DNA of 64,000 nucleotides from Solirubrobacterales bacterium (GTDB taxonomy: Bacteria > Actinomycetota > Thermoleophilia > Solirubrobacterales > 70-9), in the NCBI GenBank assembly GCA_016712175.1, contig JADJRQ010000003.1, positions 1 through 64,000 of the forward strand, written 5' to 3'. The stretch's first letter is position 1; every line of letters begins with the position of its first letter. This document shows, one piece after another, positions 49,220-59,172 of this stretch. Under the pieces are notes generated by a model that searched no databases, was not told the DNA's origin, and saw only the letters and a program-made list of their open reading frames with translations. The translations under genes were made by a program, and so were the position numbers.

Positions 49220-49884
49220 TCCGGGTCGGAGTAGCCGGCGCGGCGGGCCGTATGGGTTCGACCGTCTGCGGTGCCGTTGAAGCCGCTGACGGACTGGAGC
49301 TGACCGGACGGGCTGATCCGGCGCTCGGTGTCGAGCTGGCCGAGATCCTCGGCGACGCCGACGTGATTGTCGAATTCAGCACTCGGGACACGACACTCGT
49401 CAACGCGATCGCCTGCCTGGAGGCCGGGGTCCACGTCGTCGTCGGTGCCACCGGTTTCGACCTCGACCAGCTGCGTGAAGCGGCTGAAAGGTCCGAGGCC
49501 AACTGCTTCGTCGCCCCGAACTTCGCGATCGGCGCCGTGCTGCTGATGACTCTTTCCGAACAGGTCGCGAAGCACATGCCGGAATGCGAGATCATCGAGC
49601 TCCACCACGACAAGAAGCTCGACGCGCCTTCCGGCACGGCCAAGCGCACTGAGGAGCTGATCACGGCCGCGGGTGGCAATGTCCACCAGCCGATCCATTC
49701 GGTTCGGCTGCCCGGTCTGGTCGCCCATCAGGAAGTCCTCTTCGGCGGTGAGGGTCAGACGCTCTCGATCCGTCATGACAGCATCGACCGTTCCTCGTTC
49801 ATGCCCGGCGTGGTGCTCTCGGTCAGGAACGTGGGCCAACTCGAAGACCGGTTTACGGTCGGTTTGGAGAAGCTCCTCGCATGA
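49216..49884 (+). CDS. dapB: 4-hydroxy-tetrahydrodipicolinate reductase
   Basis: 222 residues from GTG 49216. NAD(P)-binding IRVGVAGAAGRMGSTVC, FSTRDTTLVN, VVGATGFDLDQL, APNFAIGAVLLM and the substrate motif ELHHDKKLDAPSGTAKRTEEL are all present. Final reduction of the dapA product in lysine/diaminopimelate synthesis; dapA is 1.5 kb downstream. Short relative to the 245-270 residue typical size but contains all active-site motifs. Stop overlaps the amidase start. Confidence 0.95.
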   Translation: MIRVGVAGAAGRMGSTVCGAVEAADGLELTGRADPALGVELAEILGDADVIVEFSTRDTTLVNAIACLEAGVHVVVGATGFDLDQLREAAERSEANCFVAPNFAIGAVLLMTLSEQVAKHMPECEIIELHHDKKLDAPSGTAKRTEELITAAGGNVHQPIHSVRLPGLVAHQEVLFGGEGQTLSIRHDSIDRSSFMPGVVLSVRNVGQLEDRFTVGLEKLLA

Positions 49885-51337
49885 GTGAAGAAATCAGGGG
49901 TCTTGACGCGACGGCACAGGCCGATCTCGTGGCGAAGGGCGAAGTCAGCCCGAGGGAACTTGTGGACATCGCGGTGAACCGGGCGGGGAGATCAACCCCG
50001 AGATCAACGCGATCATCAGCCCGCTCTACGAAGAGGCAAAGTCCGATGCCGCCGGTGAACTTCCGGACGGACCGTTCCGCGGAGTTCCGTTCGTTTTCAA
50101 GGATCTCGGAGCCGGACTAGCCGGGCAGCCCTTCCACATGGGCAACCGCCTGCTCAAGGAAATCGACTTCAGGGTTCCGTTTGATACCCATCTCGGATCA
50201 CGATTTCGCGATGCCGGACTGGTCACGATCGGCCGCTCGAGCACCCCCGAGTTCGGGATCCTTCCAACCACTGAGCCAGTCGCCTACGGCCAGACGAAAA
50301 ATCCCTGGGACCCGACCCGGACCACCGGTGGTTCAAGTGGTGGGTCTGCAGCCGCCGTGGCCGCTGGCATCGTGCCGATGGCCCACGCCTCTGATGGCGG
50401 CGGTTCGATCCGCATCCCGGCCAGCGCCAATGGGCTGTTCGGACTGAAGGCCAGCCGGGGGCGCATCTCCCAGGCACCACTGAATGGCGACACGATGTCG
50501 GGTCTGACCACGGAGCTCGTGGTCAGCAAGTCGGTTCGCGACACCGCGGCGATGCTCGACTGGGTCCACGGACCCGTGGCCGGAGATCCGTATGGGTGCC
50601 CTGTGCCAGCCCATCCTTACGTCGAAGATCTGGAGATCTCGCCGGGCAACCTGCGAATCGCGCTGTTGACCGAACCGATGACCGGCGGCGTCCTCGACTC
50701 GGAAATCGTCGAAGCGGCACGCGCGGCCGGTCGCAAACTGGAAGCGCTCGGCCACCAGGTGACCGAACCCGAACTGCCGCCCGCCGGAGACGGCGACGTG
50801 CTCTTCGAAACTTTCATTACCCGCTGGGCAGCCGGAATGAGCCAGACCGTTTCAGTCATCGGTGCAATCGTCGGACGTGATCTGACCGCAGATGACGTCG
50901 AGCCCCTGACCTGGGCCCTTGCCCAGAGGGGGCGGAACGAGAGCGGCGCCACCTACCTCGAGGCGATCCAGCAGCACCAGGTGATGGCGCGCATGATCGC
51001 CAGCCTCTACGGGAGCGACCTCAATCCGGACGGATTCGACCTGATCATGACTCCGACCCTCGCAACCGTCCCACCGAAGCTCGGCTTCTTTGACGACTCC
51101 GGCCCGGATCCGATGGAGGCGATGAGCAGGGCGCGTGATTTCGCCAATTTCACCGGCGCTTTCAACGCCTCCGGACAGCCGGCCATTTCGCTGCCGATGG
51201 AGACGAGCGCCGAGGGCATGCCGCTCGGAATGCAGCTGATTGCGCCGCTCTGGCGGGAAGATCTGCTGATCCAGATCGCCGCCCAGGTGGAAGCTGCCCA
51301 ACCCCTGGGCGGATCGCCGCGCGCCGCTTTTTGCTGA
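49881..51337 (+). CDS. Amidase-signature family protein (frameshifted near the start)
   Basis: About 485 residues after repair. The amidase-signature Ser-cisSer-Lys triad is visible: Lys in VPFVFKDLGAG, Ser residues in TTGGSSGGSAAAVAAGIVPMAHASDGGGSIRIPA. A missing G in the run at 49986-49989 shifts the frame, so the first 36 codons (MSEEIRGLDATAQADLVAKGE) are separated from EINPEINAIISPLYEEAKSD onwards; the second frame carries the active site to 51337. Similar enzymes hydrolyse amides, including GatA and aryl-acylamidases; GatA-specific context (gatCB) is absent. It separates dapB and dapA, and its substrate is unknown. Confidence 0.88.
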
Positions 51338-51362
51338 CGGTTGATCGAATAGGGTGGCAGCC

Positions 51363-52307
51363 GTGAGCGAGATTCAAGGTGTAATCACGGCAATGGCCAC
51401 GGTTTTTGACGCCGACGGTGAAGTCGATGTGCCCGAGACGCGGAAGCTCGCGCGTTACCTCGTCGAGCACGGCTCGCATGGGGTCGTCGTGTCCGGGACC
51501 ACCGGTGAATCACCGACCCTGGAAGACGGCGAGAAGATCGCCCTCCTCGAAGCGGTGATCGAAGAGATCGGCAATGAGGCGACCGTCATCTTCGGCAGCG
51601 GATCGAACGACACCCGCCACTCGGTCGAACTGACCAAAGCAGGCGCCCAGGCCGGTGCACACGCAAGTCTTGTCGCGGCCCCGTATTACAACCTTCCGAG
51701 CCGCGCCGGCATAGTCGGGCACTTCGAGACGATCGCCGAAGCGGAGCCGGATTTGCCGATGGTGCTTTACAACGTGCCCGCCCGGACGGTGGTCAACATG
51801 CCACCCGACCTGCTCGCCGAACTGGCGCAGATCCCGAACGTCGTCGCCGTCAAGCAGGCCAATGACGACGAACTGGGACCGGTTCCGGGACTGGACCTCC
51901 TGGCCGGCAACGATGGTGTCTTCCTCGAAGCGCTCAAGCTCGGAGGAACCGGCGGCATCCTTGTCGCTTCGCACATCGCCGGCGACGGAATGCGCGAGGT
52001 CTGGGATCTGTTCCAGGTCGGCGACATCGAAGGTGCCGAAAAGAAGAACAACGAACTTAAGCCCGTCTACGCAGCGATGGGCGTCACGACAAACCCAACC
52101 CCGGTGAAGGCCGCACTTGAAATGGCCGGCTGCTGTCCGGCCACGATGCGCCTGCCGATGGTCGAAGCGACCGAAGAAGAGAAAGCGAAAATCAGAACTT
52201 TGATTGAACAAACTGGAATCACCCTGTCCGCGAGTTCCCCCAGATGTGCAAAGACAAGCTCAGGATCCTGCCGCTCGGCGGGCTGGGGGAGATCGGCAAG
52301 AACATGA
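51363..52307 (+). CDS. dapA: 4-hydroxy-tetrahydrodipicolinate synthase
   Basis: 314 residues from GTG 51363, with AGGGTGG (51351-51357) as ribosome binding sequence; GTG 51354 is an alternative. TIM-barrel lyase: GVITAMATVFDADGEVD, VVSGTTGESPTLEDGEK, YNVPARTVVNMPPDLLAEL and the Schiff-base Lys in VVAVKQANDDE. It condenses pyruvate with aspartate semialdehyde. The last about 20 residues (SPRCAKTSSGSCRSAG) overlap rnj by 64 bases in another frame and do not look like DapA; the stop may have been lost to an indel near 52235, so the true end is probably about 52240. Confidence 0.93.
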   Translation: MSEIQGVITAMATVFDADGEVDVPETRKLARYLVEHGSHGVVVSGTTGESPTLEDGEKIALLEAVIEEIGNEATVIFGSGSNDTRHSVELTKAGAQAGAHASLVAAPYYNLPSRAGIVGHFETIAEAEPDLPMVLYNVPARTVVNMPPDLLAELAQIPNVVAVKQANDDELGPVPGLDLLAGNDGVFLEALKLGGTGGILVASHIAGDGMREVWDLFQVGDIEGAEKKNNELKPVYAAMGVTTNPTPVKAALEMAGCCPATMRLPMVEATEEEKAKIRTLIEQTGITLSASSPRCAKTSSGSCRSAGWGRSART

Positions 52308-53908
52308 CGGTGGTCGAGTACCGCGGCAAGATCGTGGTCATCGACACCGGCCTGATGTTCCCGACCCCCGAGATGCTCGGCATCGACCTCGTCCTGCCCG
52401 ACTTCGACTACCTGCGCGGCCGCGCCGACGACATCGAAGCGATCGTCCTCACCCACGGCCACGAGGACCACGTCGGAGCGCTTCCGTACGTACTTCGCGA
52501 GATCGGTTTCCCCAAGGTGATCTACGGCGGGATGCTGACGGTCGGCATGGTTCGCTCCAAGCTAGACGAACACAAACTCGGTGGCGCACCGCTGACCGAA
52601 CTCCCGGCGGGCCAGAAGGTCGAAGCCGGCCCGTTCGAGCTCGAACTGGTCCACCTTTCGCATTCGATCCCGGACATGCGCGGCGTGGTCATCGAGACCG
52701 ACCTCGGCAAGATCTTCTTCACCGGCGATTACAAGTTCGACCAGACTCCGGTCGACGGCCGTCCCGCGGACATGTCCCGTCTGGCCGAACTCGGTCGCGA
52801 CGGACTCCTGCTGCTCGCTGGAGATTCGACCAATGCCGACCGGCCCGGAGTTTCTCCGTCCGAGTCGAGTGTCGGCCCGGCCCTTCTGGAGACCTTCAAG
52901 GGCTGCAAGGGGCGCATCATCGTCACTTCGTTCGCCTCCAACATCCACCGCGTCCAGCAGGTGATCGACGCCGCCGTGGCGCTCGACCGCAAGGTGGCCC
53001 TGGTCGGCCGCTCGATGCGCAAGAACTTCAACATCGCCTCGAACCTCGGCATCGCAAACGCGCCGGCCGGCATCCTGATCCAGCCCCGCGACATCGAGGA
53101 CTTCCCCGATGAGAAAGTCGTCGTCATGTCGACCGGCTCCCAGGGCGAGCCGTTCTCGGCGCTCCGACGTATGGCCAACAACGACCACCGGGACATGGAA
53201 CTCCATTCGGGCGACACGGTCGTCTTCTCAGCTTCGCCGGTCCCCGGCAACGAACGGGCCGTCAACGAGACGATTGACCGGATCTACGAGATCGGCGCTT
53301 CCGTGGTCACTGCCAATTCGGCCCCGATCCACGCCTCTGGACATGGTTTCCGCGAAGAGATCAAGTTGATGCTCAACCTGACCAAGCCGAAGTACGTGAT
53401 GCCGGTCCACGGCGACTACCAGCGCATCCGGCTCCACGCCGAGCTGGCTGAGTCGGTCGGTGTCCCCTCGGAGAACATCTTCCGCGGAAAGAACGGACTG
53501 CCACTTGAAATCGGACCGGATGGCGCGTCCTACGGCGAAGAGGTCGATTCCGGTGTGATCTACGTCGATGGCGTCGAACTCGCCGACCCCAACGATGCGT
53601 CCCTCCGCGATCGCCGCACGATCTCCGGAGACGGCATCGTCATCGTGATCTCCACGATCGCTACCGACAACGGAGACGTAGTCGCTGACCCGGAAGTGAT
53701 TCTCCGCGGAGTGGGAGCCCTCGACAACGAAGTCGAGTTCACGGATGAACTCAAGGACTTGACCGAAGACGCCCTGGAAGCAAAAGCCAAGGCGAAGGTC
53801 AAGGACACGGAACTGATCCAGCAGGACCTGCACGACGAAATCGCAAAGTTCATCTACAAGAAGCTGAAGAAGCGCCCGATGGTGGTCCCGGTAGTCATCG
53901 AAGTCTGA
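52244..53908 (+). CDS. rnj: Ribonuclease J
   Basis: 554 residues. Metallo-beta-lactamase/beta-CASP RNase with both endo- and 5'-exonuclease activity in mRNA turnover. HGHEDH at residues 71-76, HSIPDMRGVVIETDLGKIFFTGDYKFDQ, GDSTNADRPGVSPSES, and beta-CASP motifs including HASGHGFREEI and PVHGDYQRI. The C-terminal domain is EVILRGVGALDNEVEF. RNase J follows dapA in many actinobacteria. ATG 52244 is the only sensible start but lies inside the dapA frame; no ribosome binding sequence is clear. Confidence 0.95.
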   Translation: MCKDKLRILPLGGLGEIGKNMTVVEYRGKIVVIDTGLMFPTPEMLGIDLVLPDFDYLRGRADDIEAIVLTHGHEDHVGALPYVLREIGFPKVIYGGMLTVGMVRSKLDEHKLGGAPLTELPAGQKVEAGPFELELVHLSHSIPDMRGVVIETDLGKIFFTGDYKFDQTPVDGRPADMSRLAELGRDGLLLLAGDSTNADRPGVSPSESSVGPALLETFKGCKGRIIVTSFASNIHRVQQVIDAAVALDRKVALVGRSMRKNFNIASNLGIANAPAGILIQPRDIEDFPDEKVVVMSTGSQGEPFSALRRMANNDHRDMELHSGDTVVFSASPVPGNERAVNETIDRIYEIGASVVTANSAPIHASGHGFREEIKLMLNLTKPKYVMPVHGDYQRIRLHAELAESVGVPSENIFRGKNGLPLEIGPDGASYGEEVDSGVIYVDGVELADPNDASLRDRRTISGDGIVIVISTIATDNGDVVADPEVILRGVGALDNEVEFTDELKDLTEDALEAKAKAKVKDTELIQQDLHDEIAKFIYKKLKKRPMVVPVVIEV

Positions 53909-54206
53909 GCTGGTGGGCTGAGGGGGCGGGCAGCGAGCGGCTGGCAAGGAGTAAAGCGCGGGAATATCCGCGATCGTACCTTCGTACTTGAGCTGATATT
54001 CCCGGGCGTCGACGAAGCCAGGCGCCGCTCAGGCAGTTCCCGGGCGCCGCTTCACATTCGTTTCGTCGTGCAACAACAAGAGCGCCGGGCCTAGGGGGAG
54101 GGGAGGCTCGACGCTCTGAGGCAGTCTGGGGAGATCCCCGGCAGGTCCATGTGTCTCGTCCGTCTAGAAAGATAGGCCGGTCTTCTAAAATGGCCCTAAA
54201 GCTTTG
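53909..54206. other. Structured intergenic region between rnj and the sensor kinase
   Basis: About 300 bases between convergent genes with four consecutive inverted repeats: CGGGAATATC/GATATTCCCG (53959-53968, 53995-54004; perfect 10 bp); CGACGAA/TTCGTCG (54010-54016, 54062-54068) enclosing GGCGCC/GGCGCC (54021-54026, 54043-54048); AGAGCG/CGCTCT (54079-54084, 54112-54117); CTGGGG/CCCCGG (54126-54131, 54136-54141). There are no long T runs, so ordinary intrinsic terminators do not explain all of it. A small RNA or bidirectional rho-dependent termination zone is possible. No known RNA family was recognised. Confidence 0.45.
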
Positions 54207-55652
54207 CTAACGGTTTCCTAGGCTTTTGCGTATCAACGGGGTAGGCGGGACGCTGAATTTGGCTCCACCATCGGGAGAATCACCTACGGTTGCCGTTCCG
54301 TGGTGGCTCTGGGCGATGGCGAAAACTATCGCCAGCCCGAGGCCGGTGCCATTGGCCGCTGCGCGGTCGCCCGGACCTGTGTTTCGCACGAACCGGTCGA
54401 AGACATGAGGCCAGAGTTCCTCGGGCACTCCGGGGCCGTTGTCGGTGACGGTGAGCAGTGCTTCATCGCTCTGGTGATCGATTTCCGTAGCTACGGTGAT
54501 AGTCGTGCCTTCCGGAGTGTGGCGGACCGCGTTGTCCACCAGGTTGAGGATTACGCGATGGAGGTCGTCGGGGGTTCCTTCGAGCATCACCGGCGCCGGA
54601 GCATCAAGCTCGATCTTGTGGCTGTCAGAAAGTGGAGCGAGCTCTTCGACCGCGTCCCCGGCGATCTCGGAGAGGTCGCATTGCGACACGGACTGGGTGC
54701 GGCCCGCATCCGCCCTTGCCAGGATCTGAAGGTCGGCGACCAGGCGACGCATGCGCTGGGATGAACGCAGGGCGGACTCGACGCTTTCGAGTTCGAGCTC
54801 GCGGTCCTGGCCCGTCAATGAGTGTTCGAGCAGCTCGAGGTTGGCCAGGACGCTGGTCAGGGGCGTACGCAGCTCGTGGGAGGCGTCGGCAACGAACTCC
54901 CGTTGCCGGGCCAGGGATTGCTCGCGTTCGGCGCGTGACAGTGACAGCTCGTAGAGCATCTCGTTGAAGGTAGTGGTCAGCTCGCCGACCTCATCGTCTC
55001 TCACCGGATTGGCGAGAGTGACCCCCGGGTCTCTGGTGCGAGCGATCTCACTCGCGGCGGTGGTGAGGCTGGAGATCGGACGCATCGCCCGGCGGGAGAG
55101 CACCACGCCGGCCAGTGCCGCGAGCAGCGTGGCACCGAGCGTTCCGGCCAGGACGGAGATCCAGATTCGGTTGACCGAGGCATCCAGACGATCGATCGGC
55201 CTGGCCACACGTACGTAGCCGATCACCTGACCGCTGCCGGGCGGGTCTTCGTATGCCACCGTCGCCACCTGGTAGGAGCCCACTTCAGTGATCCTCTGGC
55301 TGCTGACGGGGCCCAGGTTGGGTGAGTCCTTGAGTCGCACGGTGTCGCCGGTGGCGATCGTGGTCACGTCAGCCGGTGTATCGACGTTTTCGAGCAACGG
55401 CGTGATTGCGCTGAAGGGGGTGTAGCCGGGGGTCAGCCTGACGACGTCACGAACGTCGTGGACGAGGTTGTCGGCGGCGGTCTCGGTGTCGGCCGCGTAG
55501 TTATCGCGGATCTGCGACGAGGTGAGCTGTCCGACTGCTACGCCGAAAGCGACCAGAATGATGAAGGTGAGCCCGGAGGACACCGCCGCGAGCTTCCAGC
55601 GGATCGGCCAGCGCGACGGCCACTTCCGGGATTGACGCATCTTCGAGATCAA
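54207..55652 (-). CDS. Two-component sensor histidine kinase
   Basis: 481 residues. Two transmembrane helices (about 22-44 and 168-190) flank a periplasmic sensor region of about 120 residues; HAMP follows (RRAMRPISSLTTAASEIAR). H-box VADASHELRTPLTSVLANLELL with the phospho-accepting His; N box LVDNAVRHTPEGT; G1/G2 DNGPGVPEE and GTGLGLAIV. OmpR-family partner immediately upstream. Stimulus unknown. Gene order is regulator then kinase, five bases apart. Confidence 0.93.
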   Translation of the reverse strand: MISKMRQSRKWPSRWPIRWKLAAVSSGLTFIILVAFGVAVGQLTSSQIRDNYAADTETAADNLVHDVRDVVRLTPGYTPFSAITPLLENVDTPADVTTIATGDTVRLKDSPNLGPVSSQRITEVGSYQVATVAYEDPPGSGQVIGYVRVARPIDRLDASVNRIWISVLAGTLGATLLAALAGVVLSRRAMRPISSLTTAASEIARTRDPGVTLANPVRDDEVGELTTTFNEMLYELSLSRAEREQSLARQREFVADASHELRTPLTSVLANLELLEHSLTGQDRELELESVESALRSSQRMRRLVADLQILARADAGRTQSVSQCDLSEIAGDAVEELAPLSDSHKIELDAPAPVMLEGTPDDLHRVILNLVDNAVRHTPEGTTITVATEIDHQSDEALLTVTDNGPGVPEELWPHVFDRFVRNTGPGDRAAANGTGLGLAIVFAIAQSHHGTATVGDSPDGGAKFSVPPTPLIRKSLGNR

Positions 55653-55657
55653 AGCGA

Positions 55658-56347
55658 TCAGGCCTTGATTACGTAGCCGGCTCCGCGCTTGGTGTGGAGG
55701 ATGCGCGGCTCGCCGCCCTCTTCCAGTTTTCGGCGGAGGTTGGAGATGAAAACGTCAATCGTGTTCGTTTCATCGAGTGGGTCGTATCCCCAGACCTCTT
55801 CCAGCAGGCGTTCCCGTGAGATGACCAGACGCTGGTTCCTCATCAGGTATTCGAGCAATTCGAATTCGCGTTTGGTCAGTTCAATCTCGCGATCACCGCG
55901 CAGGGCTTCCTGCGAATCGGGATTCAACCGGAGGTCGCCGACCGTGATCAAGGCGGAGCCACGTGGGGGGTGGCGGCGGAGCAGCGCGCGGATGCGCGCG
56001 AGCAGCTCGGTCCGCTCGAAGGGCTTGACCAGGTAGTCGTCGGCGCCGGAGTCGAGGCCGGTGACCCGGTCGGCAGTCTCGGCGCGTGCGGTCAGCATCA
56101 GGATCGGAACCTGGGAGTCCTCGCGGAGCTTCGCGCAGACTTCGATCCCGTCCATCCCGGGGAGGCCGAGGTCAAGCACGACCAGATCGGGCATGAATTC
56201 CTTGCTGATATCGAGGCCCTCGGGCCCGTCGCCGCCGGCCCGGACCTCATAGCCCTCGGCCCGCAAGGTACGGCGGAGAACATCAACGATGTCGACGTCA
56301 TCTTCAACGACGAGGATGCGTCCACCAGTGTCGCTCTCAGTTCCCAT
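55658..56347 (-). CDS. OmpR/PhoB-family response regulator
   Basis: 229 residues. Receiver domain: acidic pocket VVEDDVDIV, phospho-Asp in PDLVVLDLGLPGMDG, conserved Lys in DDYLVKPFERTELLARI. C-terminal winged-helix DNA-binding domain LTKREFELLEYLMRNQRLVISRERLLEEVWGYDPLDETNTIDVFISNLRRKLE. Most similar in style to MprA/TcrA-like regulators. It is divergent from ftsK; the 83-base spacer must contain both promoters. The pair is co-transcribed. Confidence 0.95.
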   Translation of the reverse strand: MGTESDTGGRILVVEDDVDIVDVLRRTLRAEGYEVRAGGDGPEGLDISKEFMPDLVVLDLGLPGMDGIEVCAKLREDSQVPILMLTARAETADRVTGLDSGADDYLVKPFERTELLARIRALLRRHPPRGSALITVGDLRLNPDSQEALRGDREIELTKREFELLEYLMRNQRLVISRERLLEEVWGYDPLDETNTIDVFISNLRRKLEEGGEPRILHTKRGAGYVIKA

Positions 56348-56430
56348 TGGGGAATCATAAAGATTGAGTTACGCGTTTCCTAAAGCTGGTGGTAAAAGGT
56401 GTCAGGGCCTAGGCGTAGAACAAAGAAACC

Positions 56431-59139
56431 ATGTTCGTACGTACATCCCGCCGCAATAAAAAGCGGGGTCGGCCAAGAGCGCCGCCAAGAAGAATTCCAA
56501 GGAAGACCGAGAAGGTCAAGGAGCCGCTTGAGCAGCGGCATCTCGACCTGATCGGGCTGGGCTGCGTTCTGCTCGGTATCTACCTGGTTTTCGTGCTCTA
56601 TTTCGGCTGGGACGGCGGACGGCTCGGATCCGGGCTGCGTGACGGACTCCAGTACCTAATTGGTTTGGCCGCCTACGCCATTCCGGTGGCCCTGTTCGCC
56701 CTTGCGGCCATCCTGATCTTCAATCCCTCCCTGCCGTCGACCCGCCCGATACGCCTGGGGGCGGGATTCCTGCTGGGCGGGCTGCTGCTTGCATTCGCCG
56801 CCGGCACACTCGGCCTGGGGGGCACGCGGCCCGACACGGTGCAGTACTTCGACTCCGGCTGGTTCTCCGACCACGGCGGAGTCGTCGGCGAATCGGCGTA
56901 CTGGCTCACGGCGACCCTGCTTCAACCCTTCGGCGCTCACCTGATCGCAGTCTTCGCGCTGTTGGCCGGTTTGCTGCTGCTCACCGGCTCGACGGTTGCC
57001 GCCGTGCTGGCCCGCAGCCATTCGGCGGTCAAGAAGGCCGGTACGGCTTCAGCGGAGGCCACGCGGGTACTGACCCGTACGAGCATCCGGCCCGAAAGCG
57101 ATGCCACTGCGGTTATCGATGCCGAAGACGAACTGACCGAAGCGCTCCTGCCCGATCAGGACGAGGTTTTCGGGTTCGATCCCGAGGCGGAGGCGCAGAC
57201 CACCGAAATCGAGCTTCCACGTGAGGTTTCGCCGGTCGAAATCGATATCTGGGCCGAAAAAGGCGAGGAACCGACGATTTCCGACAAGACCGAGAAGCTC
57301 GAATCGATCGAGATTTTCGCCGGCGCCGGTCGTGCGGGCACGGCAGGAGCCGAGCCGGAAACCGCTGACCGGGGAACCGGCGGCAGTTGGGGCGACGGCG
57401 ATGGCGACGGCCCGGGAACGTTCACCGACGATTTCGACCAGGAACTTGCTGATCTCGAAGAAGAATTCGATGTGCCCGAGGTGGAGTTGGAAGATTCGGG
57501 ACCGGTTGAGCTCGAAGGGGCCGAAGACACGCCGGCCGAGCGTGCCGCCAAGGTCCAGGCCGAGCAGCTCGAACTGACCCCGATGGGCGAGAAGCGTGGC
57601 GCCACCACCGCAAAACAGGTCAGGTACAGGTCGCCGACGATGAAGATCCTCGACAAGGGTTCCAAGGACACGGGCCCGGATCCGGTCGAGCAGAAGGAGC
57701 TCGCCCGCAAGCTGGTCGAAACCCTCGGCCACTTCGGGGTCGAGGCGAAGATCGTCGGGGTCGTCTCCGGCCCACACGTCTCCAGATTCGAGCTTCAGCT
57801 TGCACCCGGGACCAAAGTCAAGAAGGTGTCCGAGCTCTCGAACGACCTCGCCTACGCCCTCGCCTCGACCGATATCCGCATCCTGGCACCGATTCCCGGC
57901 AAACAGGCGGTCGGAGTCGAGGTGCCGAACTCGAGCCGCAAGATGGTCAAACTCGGCGACATCTATTCCAAACCCTCCGCGAAGGCTTCGCCCTTGGTCG
58001 CCTGGCTCGGCAAGGGCATCGACGGCAAAGCGGTCTGCACGGACCTCGCGACCATGCCGCACGTGCTGGTCGCCGGCACCACCGGCTCGGGCAAGTCCGG
58101 CTGCGTCAACGCGATCCTCAGCTCGATCCTCATGCATTCTTCGCCCAACGAGGTGCGGCTGGTCCTGGTCGACCCGAAGCAGGTCGAGCTCAACCACTAC
58201 GAGTCGGTGCCGCACCTGCTGACCCCGGTGGTGACCAACCCGAAGCTTGCCGCGAACGTACTCCAGAACCTGATCGCCGAGATGGAGACCCGTTACGGCC
58301 TGATGAAGAGTGTGCGGGCCCGGAACATCGCCGACTACAACAAGATCCAGGAAGCGGCAGGCGAACCGAAGCTGCCGCACATCCTTTGTGTGATCGACGA
58401 ACTCGCCGACCTGATGATGGTCGCGCCGGCCGACGTCGAAGCCTCGATAATCCGCCTTGCGCAGAAATCACGGGCCACCGGCATCCACCTTGTGCTGGCC
58501 ACCCAGCGCCCGTCGACCGACATCATCACCGGCACGATCAAGGTCAACATCCCTTCGCGCATCGCTTTCGCAGTGTCATCGCAGACCGACTCACGGGTGA
58601 TCCTCGACCAGGGTGGCGCCGAGGCTCTGCTCGGCCAGGGCGACATGCTCTTCCGTGGTCCTGGTACGTCGAAGCTGAACCGGATCCAGGGCGCCTTCGT
58701 CTCCGAGGAAGAGATCGCCCGGATCACCGACTTCTGGTCCGACCAGGGCGAGCCCGAGTTTGCGCAGGAACTGCTTTCCGAGGCCACGCCCGGCAAGGAC
58801 GAATCATCGGACGGAGACTTCGATCCCGACCAGGATGACCTGCTTGATGAGGCGATCCAGCTCGTGGTTGACACCGAGACCGCGTCGGTCTCGATGATCC
58901 AGCGCCGCTTGCGGGTCGGATACACCCGGGCCGGACGCCTCGTTGACATGCTCGAACGGCGTGGTGTGATCTCCGGATATGAAGGATCGAAGCCGCGGCA
59001 GGTGCTGATCACCGCGGCCGATCTGCCGCGGGTCCTCGGCAAGGGCCAGGCTTTCGGCGAGACCGGGGAAGAGGATGCGGTCACTCCCGACGAGTCCTCT
59101 GAACCGATGCTCGACTCTTCGCCTTCCGAAGACGCCTGA
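56431..59139 (+). CDS. ftsK: DNA translocase FtsK
   Basis: 902 residues. N-terminal membrane domain with four helices from about residue 40 to 195 (DLIGLGCVLLGIYLVFVLYFGW), an acidic linker of about 180 residues, then the alpha-beta motor with Walker A GTTGSGKSGCVNAIL, Walker B LPHILCVIDELADLMMVA, and RATGIHLVLATQRPSTDIITGTIKVNIPSRIAF. The C-terminal winged-helix gamma domain (VSMIQRRLRVGYTRAGRLVDMLERRGVISGYEG) reads KOPS-like DNA sequences. It pumps chromosome DNA through the septum. The first 20 residues are basic and uncertain in frame. ATG 56431 overlaps the motif ATGTTCGTACG also found before recA. Confidence 0.94.
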   Translation: MFVRTSRRNKKRGRPRAPPRRIPRKTEKVKEPLEQRHLDLIGLGCVLLGIYLVFVLYFGWDGGRLGSGLRDGLQYLIGLAAYAIPVALFALAAILIFNPSLPSTRPIRLGAGFLLGGLLLAFAAGTLGLGGTRPDTVQYFDSGWFSDHGGVVGESAYWLTATLLQPFGAHLIAVFALLAGLLLLTGSTVAAVLARSHSAVKKAGTASAEATRVLTRTSIRPESDATAVIDAEDELTEALLPDQDEVFGFDPEAEAQTTEIELPREVSPVEIDIWAEKGEEPTISDKTEKLESIEIFAGAGRAGTAGAEPETADRGTGGSWGDGDGDGPGTFTDDFDQELADLEEEFDVPEVELEDSGPVELEGAEDTPAERAAKVQAEQLELTPMGEKRGATTAKQVRYRSPTMKILDKGSKDTGPDPVEQKELARKLVETLGHFGVEAKIVGVVSGPHVSRFELQLAPGTKVKKVSELSNDLAYALASTDIRILAPIPGKQAVGVEVPNSSRKMVKLGDIYSKPSAKASPLVAWLGKGIDGKAVCTDLATMPHVLVAGTTGSGKSGCVNAILSSILMHSSPNEVRLVLVDPKQVELNHYESVPHLLTPVVTNPKLAANVLQNLIAEMETRYGLMKSVRARNIADYNKIQEAAGEPKLPHILCVIDELADLMMVAPADVEASIIRLAQKSRATGIHLVLATQRPSTDIITGTIKVNIPSRIAFAVSSQTDSRVILDQGGAEALLGQGDMLFRGPGTSKLNRIQGAFVSEEEIARITDFWSDQGEPEFAQELLSEATPGKDESSDGDFDPDQDDLLDEAIQLVVDTETASVSMIQRRLRVGYTRAGRLVDMLERRGVISGYEGSKPRQVLITAADLPRVLGKGQAFGETGEEDAVTPDESSEPMLDSSPSEDA

Positions 59140-59172
59140 CGCCGGGGTGCCCCTGACGGTAAAGTCGGGACC

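Noticed and set aside
53940..54020. A minus-strand reading FVDAREYQLKYEGTIADIPALY just past rnj
   Set aside because: It looks protein-like for about 20 residues but has an upstream stop and no start codon; more likely chance within the structured region.
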